A DNA stretch of 64,000 nucleotides from NCBI RefSeq assembly GCF_003713065.1, contig NZ_CP033433.1:1275001-1339000 (forward strand). Reading direction: 5' to 3'. Every line of letters begins with the position of its first letter. The first letter of the stretch is position 1. Below are positions 33,570 through 42,091 of this stretch, piece after piece. A program made the position numbers and the translations under genes. Origin of the DNA: Cohnella candidum. GTDB taxonomy: Bacteria; Bacillota; Bacilli; Paenibacillales; Paenibacillaceae. The notes beneath the pieces are model-generated. The model saw nothing but the letters and a program-made list of their open reading frames with translations, did not search any database and was not told the origin of the DNA.

Positions 33570-36142
33570 GCCTGCGCATTGATCTGAACGGCAGCGATTG
33601 GTTGTTCAAGGATTTCGTCGGCGAGGACTGGATCTGGCGGGACGCGGAGAAGCCGGATTCCAACGACGTTCGCTGGTGGAGGAAAGGAACCGTGCCCGGC
33701 ACGGTTCTCCATGACGTATGGAAAAACGGCGAGACGCCGGATCCGTTCTTCGAGCGGAACAGCCTGCTGGTCGAATGGGTGCCGGAGCGCACTTGGGTGT
33801 ATAAGAAATGGTTCCATGCGGACGAAAAGCTGAAGGGCCGGAGGATTCAACTTCACTTCAAAGGCGTCGATTACGAGGCGCGGTTCTACCTGAACGGCAA
33901 GCCGCTCGGAACCCACGCGGGCATGTATACGCCGGCGGTTTTCGAAGTGAGCGGGGAACTGCTGTACGGCCAAGACAACCTGCTGGCCGTCGTGATCGAG
34001 AAAGCGCCGGATGAACAGCCGCAAGTCAGCAAAACGAGCTACGTGCGTACGCACAAAAGCCGGATGACCTATTGGTGGGACTTCTGTCCGCGCATGATTC
34101 ACCAAGGCATCTGGGACGACGTCTATCTCGACGTCACGGGACCGGTGCGCGTGGAAGATGTCTATGTGCGCCCTCAGCTTGCGGAAGATTACCGCGCCGC
34201 GTATTTGTCGGTTTCGACGAAGTTGTCGTCGACGAAGAGCGCGCTCGTGGACGTGAACGTCAGCATTACGTTGCACGGCCGTCAAGTAGCTTCGGTGAGC
34301 ACCCGTCACGCTATTGTGAAGGGCGAGACGCCGCTCAATGCCATGATCGAGCTGGCGAATCCGCAGCTATGGTGGCCGAACGGCTCGGGCGAGCAGCCAG
34401 TGTACGAGGCGGCGGTTACGGTGACGGAAGCTGGCGATACCTCGGCATCCGCAGAACACACCGTTACATTCGGCATCCGCGAGGTGCGCTTCGAACGCAA
34501 CGACTGGGCGCATGAGGACGACGATACCGTGAAGCCTTACAAGCTGACGGTGAACGGGGAAACGACGTTTATCAAAGGCTGGAACTGGGTGCCGATCGAC
34601 GTGATGTACGGCGTCCCGCAGCCGGAGAAGCTGGAGCGGCTGCTGCAGCTGGCGCGCAGGGCGGGCGTCAACATGCTGCGCATCTGGGGCGGCGGGCTGA
34701 TCGAGAAGGACGCATTCTACGAATTGTGCGACCGTTACGGCATCATGGTTTGGCAGGAGTTCATCCAATCGAGCTCCGGCATCGCGAACAAGCCGAGCAC
34801 CGAGCCGGCTTTCCTCGCGATGATGGCGCAAGAGGCGGAACAAATCATTCCGCGCAAGCGGAATCATCCTTCGCTGGTCATCTGGTGCGGAGGCAACGAA
34901 CTGCAAGGGGCGAACGACAAGCCGCTGGACGATGACGAACCGGTGCTCGCGATTTTGAAGGAAGCGGTGCAGCGGCTCCACCCCGGCGCCTTGTGGCTGC
35001 CGACCTCCCCGAGCGGCAGGCTGTTCATGAACAGCCTGGAGAACATCGACAACGATCCGTCGGGCATGCACGACGTGCACGGTCCCTGGGAGCACCAGGG
35101 ACTGACGGCTCACTATACGTTATATAACCGCGGTTTGTCCTTGCTGCACAGCGAGTTCGGCGTAGAGGGCATGACCAATCTCAAGACCTTGAACGCGACG
35201 ATTTCCGCCGAACATCAATGGCCGACGGGCAAAGACAATCCGGTTTATTTCCATCGGGGTTCCTGGTGGAACAACGAGCAGCTGGTGCAGGAATCGTTCG
35301 GCGGCGGCATTACGGACGTGCATTCGATGATCCGCGCCAGCCAGTTCCTTCAGGCGGCCGGTCTCGGTTATGCGCTTGAGGCTAACCGCCGGCGCAAATG
35401 GCAAAACAGCGGCACGCTGCCGTGGCAGTTCAACGAGCCGTTCCCGAACGCATGGTGCACGTCGGCTCTCGATTATTACGCGAATCCGAAAGCCGTGTAT
35501 TACGCGGTTGCCAAGGCCTATCAACCGGTGACGATTACCGCGCGATTGGAGCGGATGGCGTGGGCGGGAGAAAACCGGTTCACCGCCGAGCTCTGGACGG
35601 CGAATTCCTTGAACCGACCGTTCGAAGGCGGCAACGCCGCTTGGCGGTTGGTCGGGGCGAGCGGCACCGTGTATGGGGAAGGTTCCGTTCGGGTGGATGT
35701 TCCGTCCCGGAAACCGAATCCGATCCGAAGCATTGAAGCTTCTTTGGAAGGCATGAGCGACGAAGTCTTCTTCCTTTCGCTCGAGCTGACCGACGCATCG
35801 GGCGCACTGCTGGCGGATAACCGCTACGCCTTCAGCCGAACGGACACGATGCAGCCGATGTTCTCCGCTCCGCGGGTATCCGTGGAAGCCGTGAACCGGG
35901 AGACCGGCGGGGACCGTTGGGAACTCGTGCTCTCCAACCGGGGAGATCACGCCGCGCTGCAATTGCACATGGAAGACGCTCGGCCGCTGGGCATGAACGG
36001 GTACGTTTATTTCTCGGAAAACGATTTTTCGCTGCTTCCGGGCGAGAGCAAGACGATCGCCGTGGACTGGAGCGGCGTGCCGCAGGGAGAGCGAAAGCTC
36101 GAGCTCGGCGGCTGGAATACGGAAACGACAACGATCGGCTAA
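33566..36142 (+). CDS. GH2 beta-mannosidase
   Basis: An 858-residue GH2 enzyme of the beta-mannosidase subgroup. Order: sugar-binding jelly roll (RIQLHFKGVDYEARFYLNG), immunoglobulin-like domain, TIM barrel opening with FIKGWNWVPIDVM, then two beta domains. The acid/base is E445 in WCGGNELQG and the nucleophile E530 in HSEFGVEG; WNWVPIDVM is a feature of mannosidases rather than galactosidases. No signal peptide, so it acts on imported oligosaccharides. It is translationally coupled to the GH38 gene. Together the two could strip both the alpha-mannoses and the single core beta-mannose of an N-glycan-like substrate. Confidence 0.93.
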   Translation: MSLRIDLNGSDWLFKDFVGEDWIWRDAEKPDSNDVRWWRKGTVPGTVLHDVWKNGETPDPFFERNSLLVEWVPERTWVYKKWFHADEKLKGRRIQLHFKGVDYEARFYLNGKPLGTHAGMYTPAVFEVSGELLYGQDNLLAVVIEKAPDEQPQVSKTSYVRTHKSRMTYWWDFCPRMIHQGIWDDVYLDVTGPVRVEDVYVRPQLAEDYRAAYLSVSTKLSSTKSALVDVNVSITLHGRQVASVSTRHAIVKGETPLNAMIELANPQLWWPNGSGEQPVYEAAVTVTEAGDTSASAEHTVTFGIREVRFERNDWAHEDDDTVKPYKLTVNGETTFIKGWNWVPIDVMYGVPQPEKLERLLQLARRAGVNMLRIWGGGLIEKDAFYELCDRYGIMVWQEFIQSSSGIANKPSTEPAFLAMMAQEAEQIIPRKRNHPSLVIWCGGNELQGANDKPLDDDEPVLAILKEAVQRLHPGALWLPTSPSGRLFMNSLENIDNDPSGMHDVHGPWEHQGLTAHYTLYNRGLSLLHSEFGVEGMTNLKTLNATISAEHQWPTGKDNPVYFHRGSWWNNEQLVQESFGGGITDVHSMIRASQFLQAAGLGYALEANRRRKWQNSGTLPWQFNEPFPNAWCTSALDYYANPKAVYYAVAKAYQPVTITARLERMAWAGENRFTAELWTANSLNRPFEGGNAAWRLVGASGTVYGEGSVRVDVPSRKPNPIRSIEASLEGMSDEVFFLSLELTDASGALLADNRYAFSRTDTMQPMFSAPRVSVEAVNRETGGDRWELVLSNRGDHAALQLHMEDARPLGMNGYVYFSENDFSLLPGESKTIAVDWSGVPQGERKLELGGWNTETTTIG

Positions 36143-36164
36143 GGGCCAAAGGCGGTGATTCTTC

Positions 36165-36827
36165 ATGTTGGACGCGCAAACGGCCAGAAACCAGCTTCAG
36201 GAAACCGGCCTTTATTTGATGCAATTCGGATTGGCTTGGGGGAACGCGGGGAACATCAGCGCCCGGACGGGCGAAGACACCTATATGATCAGCGCCAGCG
36301 GTACGTTTCTCGGGGAGCTGGCGGACGACGAACTGGTAGAATGCCGTTTCGACGGCTCTCGGGTCGACCCGGCCGCGAAGAAGCCTTCCAAGGAATTGCC
36401 CATGCATCGGGCGGTTTACGAGAGCCGTCCGGACATCGGCGCCGTCCTTCACGCCTCGCCTTTCTATAGCACGATGTTCGCCTGTTCGAACGCCGAAATT
36501 CCTTCGGATTTGTTCGTGGAGACGATGTACTACCTGGAACGCGTCGCCCGGGTGCCTTACTGCCATCCAGGATCCGGCGATTTGGGCGAGGCGGTCCGTC
36601 GCAAGGCGAAGGAAGCGAACGTGCTGCTGCTCGAAAACCATGGCGTGCTCGTGTACGACACGTCGGTGAAGGAAGCGAGAATGGCGCTGCAGACGCTGGA
36701 GACGGCTTGCCGAATGTGGGTCGTTTCACGGTCCTCCGGCATCGAATTGAACCGGCTTTCGGCGCCCGTCGTAGACGATTTCCTGGAGCGATCGGGTTAT
36801 CGGCCCCGCCGGAGGTGGGGCGAATGA
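36165..36827 (+). CDS. Class II aldolase/adducin family protein (OtnC/AraD-like)
   Basis: A 220-residue zinc aldolase/decarboxylase. It starts with GLAWGNAGNISARTGEDTY, then ISASGTFLG. The metal site consists of SKELPMH (Glu), AVLHASPFY (His) and LLENHGVLVYD (His). The family includes L-ribulose-5-P epimerase, fuculose-1-P aldolase and OtnC (2-oxo-tetronate 4-phosphate decarboxylase). Coupling by an ATGA overlap to a DUF1537 four-carbon acid sugar kinase is the OtnK/OtnC pattern. However, no OtnD dehydrogenase or OtnI isomerase is in the window, so the substrate may differ. Confidence 0.85.
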   Translation: MLDAQTARNQLQETGLYLMQFGLAWGNAGNISARTGEDTYMISASGTFLGELADDELVECRFDGSRVDPAAKKPSKELPMHRAVYESRPDIGAVLHASPFYSTMFACSNAEIPSDLFVETMYYLERVARVPYCHPGSGDLGEAVRRKAKEANVLLLENHGVLVYDTSVKEARMALQTLETACRMWVVSRSSGIELNRLSAPVVDDFLERSGYRPRRRWGE

Positions 36828-38125
36828 TCGGCATCGCGGCCGACGACATCACCGGCGCGGGCGACATCGGCATCATGTACGCCAAGGCGGGCTATGCCGC
36901 CCATATTTATAGCTTTTCTTACGATACCGACGTTACCGGCGAAGAAACGTATCCGCATTTGGAGGATGCCGATATCGTCATTCTCGATACGGACTCGCGT
37001 TTCGATACCCCGGAAACGGCTTACGCCAAAGTGTTCGCCGCGACGAAGCGGCTGCGGCGGCAGGGCTGCACCCAATATTTCAACAAAACCTGTTCCGTGT
37101 TCCGCGGCAACATCGGCGCGGAGTTCGACGCCATGCTGGATGCGCTGGACGAATCGTTCGCCGTCGTCGTGCTCGGCTTTCCGAAGAACGGCCGAACGAC
37201 GAAAAGCGGCATTCATTACGTTCATGGTAAGAAACTCGAAGAGTCGGAGTTCCGGCACGACCCGGTCCATCCGATGACGCGCTCCGATCTGTCCGGCATT
37301 CTACAGCGGCAGACCAGCCGTCATGTCGCCGAGCTCCATCAGCCGGTCATCGACCAGGGAGCGGAAGCGCTGCGGCGCGCGATCGCGGAGATGAAGACGA
37401 AATGTCAGTATTTGATTTTGGACGTGGCGGACCAGGCCTCGCTGCGGACGATCGCGCAAGCCGTCCATGACGAGCGCGTCATCTGCGGCAGCTCGGCTCT
37501 GTCCGAAGAATTGGCCGCGCTGCGCGCGGAGACGGAGCCGCCTCTGGCGCGCCCTCCCGAACTGCCGCCACGCTCCGAAGCCGGGATTTTCATCGCGGCG
37601 GGAAGCCTGATGCCGCAAACGGCGGCTCAGGTGGCCGACATGAAAGCATCGGGCGCGCACGTAACGGAGTTGGATTCGATGAAGCTGCTGAATCCGGCCG
37701 AACGGGCGCACTTGCTTGCCTCGCTGAAGGAAGAGGCCGCGAACCGGATTCGCTCAGGCGAAACGTTCGTGGTGCATTCCTCTAACGAGCCCGGCCAGGT
37801 GAACGAGACGAAGGAAGCGGGCCGGCAGCTGGGACTGACCAACACCGACGTATCCCGCCTTGTGTCCGGCTCGCTGGCGGAGCTGACGGCCGGAGTGCTG
37901 GCCGCGACGGGCCAACGCCGCGCGATCGTCGCCGGAGGCGATACCTCCGCGGCCGTATGCGCCCGGTTGGGCGTGAAGGGCATGCGAATCGTCGGCGAGA
38001 TCGAAGCCGGCTTGCCCTCGTGCTTGACGTTCGGGGAAGAGCCGATCCTGCTCGTGCTCAAATCGGGCAGCTTCGGCAAGCCGGACTTTTTCCGGAAAGC
38101 GATCGACCATTTACGAAACTTATAG
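36824..38125 (+). CDS. Four-carbon acid sugar kinase family protein (DUF1537, OtnK/DtnK-like)
   Basis: A 433-residue kinase of the DUF1537 (SBD_N plus NBD_C) family. The N-terminal substrate domain opens GIAADDITGAGDIGIMYAKAG and has LGFPKNGRTTKSG. The C-terminal ATP domain has VAGGDTSAAVCARLG and VLKSGSFGKPDFF. Known members phosphorylate D-threonate, D/L-erythronate or related aldonic acids. This gives the operon an acid-sugar branch in addition to the ketose branch. The ATG follows GGAGGTGGGG and overlaps the aldolase stop. Length is normal for the family. Confidence 0.9.
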   Translation: MIGIAADDITGAGDIGIMYAKAGYAAHIYSFSYDTDVTGEETYPHLEDADIVILDTDSRFDTPETAYAKVFAATKRLRRQGCTQYFNKTCSVFRGNIGAEFDAMLDALDESFAVVVLGFPKNGRTTKSGIHYVHGKKLEESEFRHDPVHPMTRSDLSGILQRQTSRHVAELHQPVIDQGAEALRRAIAEMKTKCQYLILDVADQASLRTIAQAVHDERVICGSSALSEELAALRAETEPPLARPPELPPRSEAGIFIAAGSLMPQTAAQVADMKASGAHVTELDSMKLLNPAERAHLLASLKEEAANRIRSGETFVVHSSNEPGQVNETKEAGRQLGLTNTDVSRLVSGSLAELTAGVLAATGQRRAIVAGGDTSAAVCARLGVKGMRIVGEIEAGLPSCLTFGEEPILLVLKSGSFGKPDFFRKAIDHLRNL

Positions 38126-38163
38126 CACTCATCAGATAAACATCGGGGAGGGGGAGAACCGCG

Positions 38164-38802
38164 GTGAATGCGATACTCGAAAAGTTGTACGCCAAATATC
38201 CGGAGCTGCAAGAGGCGAATGCCGAGCAGATCGAGCAAGCGTACCAAATGCTCCGGGACTGTTTCCGGAACGGAAGAAAGCTTCTCGTCTGCGGCAACGG
38301 CGGCAGCGCCGCCGATGCCGAACATATCGTAGGAGAATTGATGAAGGGATTTCTTAAGCAGCGTCCCGTCCCGGACTCCTTCCGGGAGAAGCTGTCCGAA
38401 GTGGACGGGGAATCCGCCGCTTATATTTCCCGGCATCTGCAAGGCGCCCTGCCGGCGATTTCGCTGGTCGGCCATACGGCCCTGTCTACGGCGTACGCCA
38501 ACGATGCCGCGCCGGACTTGGCGTTCGCCCAGCAGGTATACGGCTACGGCAAGCCGGGAGACGTATTGCTCGGCATCAGCACGTCCGGCAATTCGCCGAA
38601 CGTCTTGCACGCCCTGCGAGTCGCCAAGGCAATCGGCATGGGGACGATTGGGCTGACCGGCCGTTCCGGCGGCCGCATGAACGCGCTATGCGACACCTCG
38701 ATCCGTGTTCCTTATGACATGACGCCCGACATCCAAGAGCGGCATCTGCCCATTTACCACGCGTTATGCATCCTGATCGAAGAGGAGTTTTTCACATCAT
38801 GA
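38164..38802 (+). CDS. GmhA-like SIS-domain phosphosugar isomerase
   Basis: A 212-residue single-SIS protein. Phosphate-binding segments are VCGNGGSAADAEHIVGE and GISTSGNSPNVLHALR, both characteristic of GmhA (sedoheptulose 7-phosphate isomerase) and DiaA. The catalytic-region sequence ERHLPIYHALCILIEE is at the end. True lipopolysaccharide heptose genes are absent, so a catabolic phosphosugar isomerase is more likely. The GTG start follows GGGGAGGGGGAG. Its stop overlaps the ROK kinase start (ATGA), pointing to consecutive steps. Confidence 0.85.
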   Translation: MNAILEKLYAKYPELQEANAEQIEQAYQMLRDCFRNGRKLLVCGNGGSAADAEHIVGELMKGFLKQRPVPDSFREKLSEVDGESAAYISRHLQGALPAISLVGHTALSTAYANDAAPDLAFAQQVYGYGKPGDVLLGISTSGNSPNVLHALRVAKAIGMGTIGLTGRSGGRMNALCDTSIRVPYDMTPDIQERHLPIYHALCILIEEEFFTS

Positions 38803-39764
38803 CACTTCTTGGCGGAATGGATATCGGAGGAACCAAATGCGCCGTCACGTTGGGCAGGGCGAACGGGGGAATGGAGCTGCTCGTGCGGCAAAGCTTTCCG
38901 ACGCCCCCGACTCCGGAAGAAACGCTCGCTCTTCTGATGGAGACGATGGAGCGGCTGCTCGCGGAAAAACATTCCGACGAGCCGCTGCAGGCGATCGGCA
39001 TCAGCTGCGGAGGGCCGCTGAACAGCCGTTTGGGCATCGTGCTGTCGCCGCCGAACCTTCCGGGCTGGGACGGCATCGATTGCGTCACCCCGATCCGCGA
39101 GCGTTTCGGCGTACCGGTCGGTTTGCAGAACGACGCCAACGCCTGCGCTTTGGCGGAGTGGAAATGGGGCGCCGGCAAAGGCAGCAGCAATATGATTTTC
39201 CTCACGTTCGGCACGGGCATGGGCGCCGGTTTGATCCTGAACGGGCAGCTGTATGCCGGAACCAACGACATGGCCGGCGAAGTGGGCCATATCCGGCTGG
39301 CGGAGGACGGACCGGTCGGCTACGGCAAGGCGGGCTCGTTCGAAGGCTTCTGCAGCGGCGGAGGCATCGCTCTTCTCGCCAAGGATCGCGCGAAAGCAGC
39401 GGTTGAAGCGGGAAATCCGCCTTCCTTCTGCGCGTCGATCGAGGAACTCGAAAACATCACCACGCAAAAAGTCGGGGAAGCGGCCCAACAGGGGGATCCG
39501 CTCGCTCTGGACATTTTCCGGGAAGTCGGCATCAGACTTGGGCAAGGATTGGCGGTCCTCGTTGACGTGCTGAATCCCGAGCGTATCGTTATCGGAAGCA
39601 TATACGGCCGGCAGCAATCGATTCTGGAGCCGCTCGTCATGGAGTATTTGGCGAAAGAGGCGCTGCCCATAAACTTGAACGCGTGCCGGGTCGTACCGGC
39701 GGGACTTGGGGAAATCGTGGGGGACGTCGCCAGCTTGTCCGTCGCATCGGCGATGCTCGGCTGA
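38799..39764 (+). CDS. ROK-family sugar kinase lacking the zinc motif
   Basis: A 321-residue ROK kinase without an HTH domain. It has GGMDIGGTKCAVTLG (ATP phosphate loop), QNDANACALAEWKWG (catalytic Asp), FLTFGTGMGAGLILNG and AGEVGHIRL (sugar contact). The usual CxCGxxGCxE zinc motif after EVGH is replaced by VGYGKAGSFEGF, so the zinc cysteines are missing. Some ROK subgroups also lack it, but in GlcNAc, mannose and fructokinase types the motif is normal. The start is coupled to the SIS gene by ATGA. The substrate is probably a hexose or amino sugar released by the glycosidases. Confidence 0.85.
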   Translation: MTLLGGMDIGGTKCAVTLGRANGGMELLVRQSFPTPPTPEETLALLMETMERLLAEKHSDEPLQAIGISCGGPLNSRLGIVLSPPNLPGWDGIDCVTPIRERFGVPVGLQNDANACALAEWKWGAGKGSSNMIFLTFGTGMGAGLILNGQLYAGTNDMAGEVGHIRLAEDGPVGYGKAGSFEGFCSGGGIALLAKDRAKAAVEAGNPPSFCASIEELENITTQKVGEAAQQGDPLALDIFREVGIRLGQGLAVLVDVLNPERIVIGSIYGRQQSILEPLVMEYLAKEALPINLNACRVVPAGLGEIVGDVASLSVASAMLG

Positions 39765-39803
39765 CGCGCGATCCCTGGCAATCATACGGGGAGAGTGAGC
39801 ATC

Positions 39804-41075
39804 ATGAGTGGATTAAAGGTGGCCATCATCGGAGCGGGAAGTTCGTATTCGCCCGAGCTGATCGAAGGATTCGCGAAATTGAAGGACCGGCTTCCGATTT
39901 CGGAAATCGTGCTGATGGACGTAGACCGGACCCGGCTCGACATCATGCTCGGCTTTTGCACGCGGTTCGCGCGGCATTTGGACTTTCCGGTTCGCATCCG
40001 TGCGACGACCGACCGCAGGGATGCGATCGAAGGAGCCGCATTCATCAACGTGCAAATCCGCGTCGGCGGCAACGCGGCCCGGATTTATGACGAGAAGATC
40101 CCGAACAAGTACGGCCTGATCGGTCAAGAAACGACGGGAGCGGGCGGATTCACGAAGGCTTTGCGGACGATCCCGGTGATGCTGGAAATCGCCCGAGACG
40201 TCGAACGGTACAGTCCGGATGCTTGGATCATTAACTACACCAACCCGGCCGGTCTCGTGACGGAAGCCGTTACGAAATATTCCAAAGCCAACATGGCGGG
40301 ACTCTGCTCGGGCGGCCTGTTCCCGCGCAACTGGACGGCGAAGGCGCTGGGCGTCGATCCGGAGTCGGTGCGCTACGATTTCTACGGACTGAATCATTTG
40401 AATTTCGCTTATAACATTACCGTGGACGGACGTCCGTTAACCGACGAGGAATTCGATCTGGCGGCCGACAAGACGTTCAGCCTGGATAAAGACATGGTGA
40501 AACACCTTCGTCTGCTCCCAAGCCCCTACATGCAATACTTCTATCATAAGGGCACGCGGGTGAAGGAACAACTCGAAGCCCCGCTCACGCGCGGAGAACA
40601 GGTGCAACTGCTGGAAAAAGAAGTGTTCGCCGCTTATGCGGATCCGAACCAGAGCGAGAAGCCGGCGGCGCTCGCCAAGCGGGGCGGCGGCGGTTACTCG
40701 GAGGTCGCGCTCGGCATCATGGACGCGCTTCATAACGACTCGGACATGTGGGGCGTGGTTAACGTGCCGAACCGCGGGGCGGTTCCGCTCATGCCTCACG
40801 ACGCCGTCGTGGAAATCGCCTGCAAGGTGAACAAGCAGGGCATTCACCCGATTCCGCTGCGCGATCTTCCTTCTTTCGGCTGGGGCATCATCAGCGCGAT
40901 CAAAAATTACGAGCAGCTGACGGTGGAAGCCGCCGTTCACGGAGATCGGGAAAAGGCGCTGCAAGCGCTGATGGCGAACCCCCTCGTCGGCGAATACGAG
41001 ATCGCCGTTCCGCTGCTGAACGATTTGCTCGAAGCGAACAAAGCTTATTTGCCGCAGTTTTTCGGGAACCGGTGA
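39804..41075 (+). CDS. GH4 glycosidase (6-phospho-beta-glucosidase/diacetylchitobiase-like)
   Basis: A 423-residue NAD+/Mn-dependent GH4 enzyme. It has the Rossmann start KVAIIGAGSSYSPELIEGF, NYTNPAGLVTEAV, the metal Cys in AGLCSGGLF and metal His in YGLNHLNFAY. GH4 enzymes oxidise C3 transiently to eliminate the aglycone; substrates range from 6-phospho-glucosides and 6-phospho-diacetylchitobiose to unphosphorylated galactosides. With no PTS in the window, the substrate would have to be phosphorylated by a kinase in the operon or be unphosphorylated. The ATG at 39804 is preferred over GTG 39795 by spacing to GGGGAG. Confidence 0.9.
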   Translation: MSGLKVAIIGAGSSYSPELIEGFAKLKDRLPISEIVLMDVDRTRLDIMLGFCTRFARHLDFPVRIRATTDRRDAIEGAAFINVQIRVGGNAARIYDEKIPNKYGLIGQETTGAGGFTKALRTIPVMLEIARDVERYSPDAWIINYTNPAGLVTEAVTKYSKANMAGLCSGGLFPRNWTAKALGVDPESVRYDFYGLNHLNFAYNITVDGRPLTDEEFDLAADKTFSLDKDMVKHLRLLPSPYMQYFYHKGTRVKEQLEAPLTRGEQVQLLEKEVFAAYADPNQSEKPAALAKRGGGGYSEVALGIMDALHNDSDMWGVVNVPNRGAVPLMPHDAVVEIACKVNKQGIHPIPLRDLPSFGWGIISAIKNYEQLTVEAAVHGDREKALQALMANPLVGEYEIAVPLLNDLLEANKAYLPQFFGNR

Positions 41076-42091
41076 GCGATATGTCTTATTTGCTCGCGGT
41101 GGATCAAGGTTCAAGCAAGACGGTCGCCGTCGTGGGAGATTCCGCGGGCAGCATCCTCGGCTTCGGGTATGCCGGGGGGGCGTGCCACGCCAGCGACGGC
41201 ATGGATACCGCGATGGCCATGGTCAGGCAGGCTTGCGATCAAGCGATGCTGCAGGCCGGCGTCACGGCTGAAAATATCTCACTGCTCGTCGGCGGACTGA
41301 CCGGCGCGGATTGGGAGCATGAATACGGAATGCTGGAGGACGCCTTGATCCGCGCGATCGGCGTCCCTTCCGTTCGCGTCCATAATGACTGCGTGATCGC
41401 GCAGCGGGGCGGCACCGATGCCGGGCACAGCATCGTGCTATGCGCCGGTACGGCTTTCAACGCCGCGGTGCAAACGCCGGACGGGAACCGTTTTATTTAC
41501 GGCTATTATGTCAACGACGAAGATATGGGCGGCACCTCGCTCGGGAAAGCCGCGGTCGTGGCGGTATGCAACGCGCATGTCGGGATCGGCCCGCAGACGC
41601 TCTTGACCGATATCGTGCTCCAGTATTACCGCGTTTCCTCGGTTGACGAGCTCCTGTTCCGGCGGATCGAAGGAAAGCTTCAGCCCTACAAGAACGCCGC
41701 GCCGCTTCTGTTCGAAGCGGTGAAAGCGGGAGATCCGGCGGCGATCGATATCTTGGAGCAGCACGGCAAATCCCTGACGCGTTACGCTTTAGCCGGTCTG
41801 CAGCGGATCGGCGAATCGTCCCTGCGCACCGACGTCGTGCTGTCGGGAAGCATTTTCAAGGCGGAGGATCGGCTGCTGCAAACGGTGATCGCCGAGACGC
41901 TGGCCAAGGAAGCGCCGCACGCGAACGTCGTCGACGCCCTGTACGAGCCGGTGGTCGGAGCTTATCTGCTCGGCCTGGATAGCATTCATGGCGCCGCGTT
42001 CCCCCTGAAAAATGAGAGATTGCAGGAGAGTGCGGCCCGGTTCGGTTTGTTCCGGTTGACGAATAACAAGGAAGAAGGGGTCATCCCGTGA
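41072..42091 (+). CDS. BadF/BadG-family kinase (N-acetylglucosamine kinase-like)
   Basis: A 339-residue actin-fold ATPase of the BadF/BcrA family, the bacterial relatives of mammalian GlcNAc kinase. Visible motifs are LLAVDQGSSKTVAVVGD, VHNDCVIAQRGG (catalytic Asp), VLCAGTAFNAAV and VVLSGSIFKAED. In glycan operons these usually phosphorylate GlcNAc, glucosamine or chitobiose. The GTG at 41072 overlaps the GH4 stop (GTGA); an ATG at 41081 is an alternative. It is followed, with another GTGA overlap, by a GlmS-like SIS protein, which fits a kinase-then-deaminase pair. Confidence 0.85.
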   Translation: MSDMSYLLAVDQGSSKTVAVVGDSAGSILGFGYAGGACHASDGMDTAMAMVRQACDQAMLQAGVTAENISLLVGGLTGADWEHEYGMLEDALIRAIGVPSVRVHNDCVIAQRGGTDAGHSIVLCAGTAFNAAVQTPDGNRFIYGYYVNDEDMGGTSLGKAAVVAVCNAHVGIGPQTLLTDIVLQYYRVSSVDELLFRRIEGKLQPYKNAAPLLFEAVKAGDPAAIDILEQHGKSLTRYALAGLQRIGESSLRTDVVLSGSIFKAEDRLLQTVIAETLAKEAPHANVVDALYEPVVGAYLLGLDSIHGAAFPLKNERLQESAARFGLFRLTNNKEEGVIP

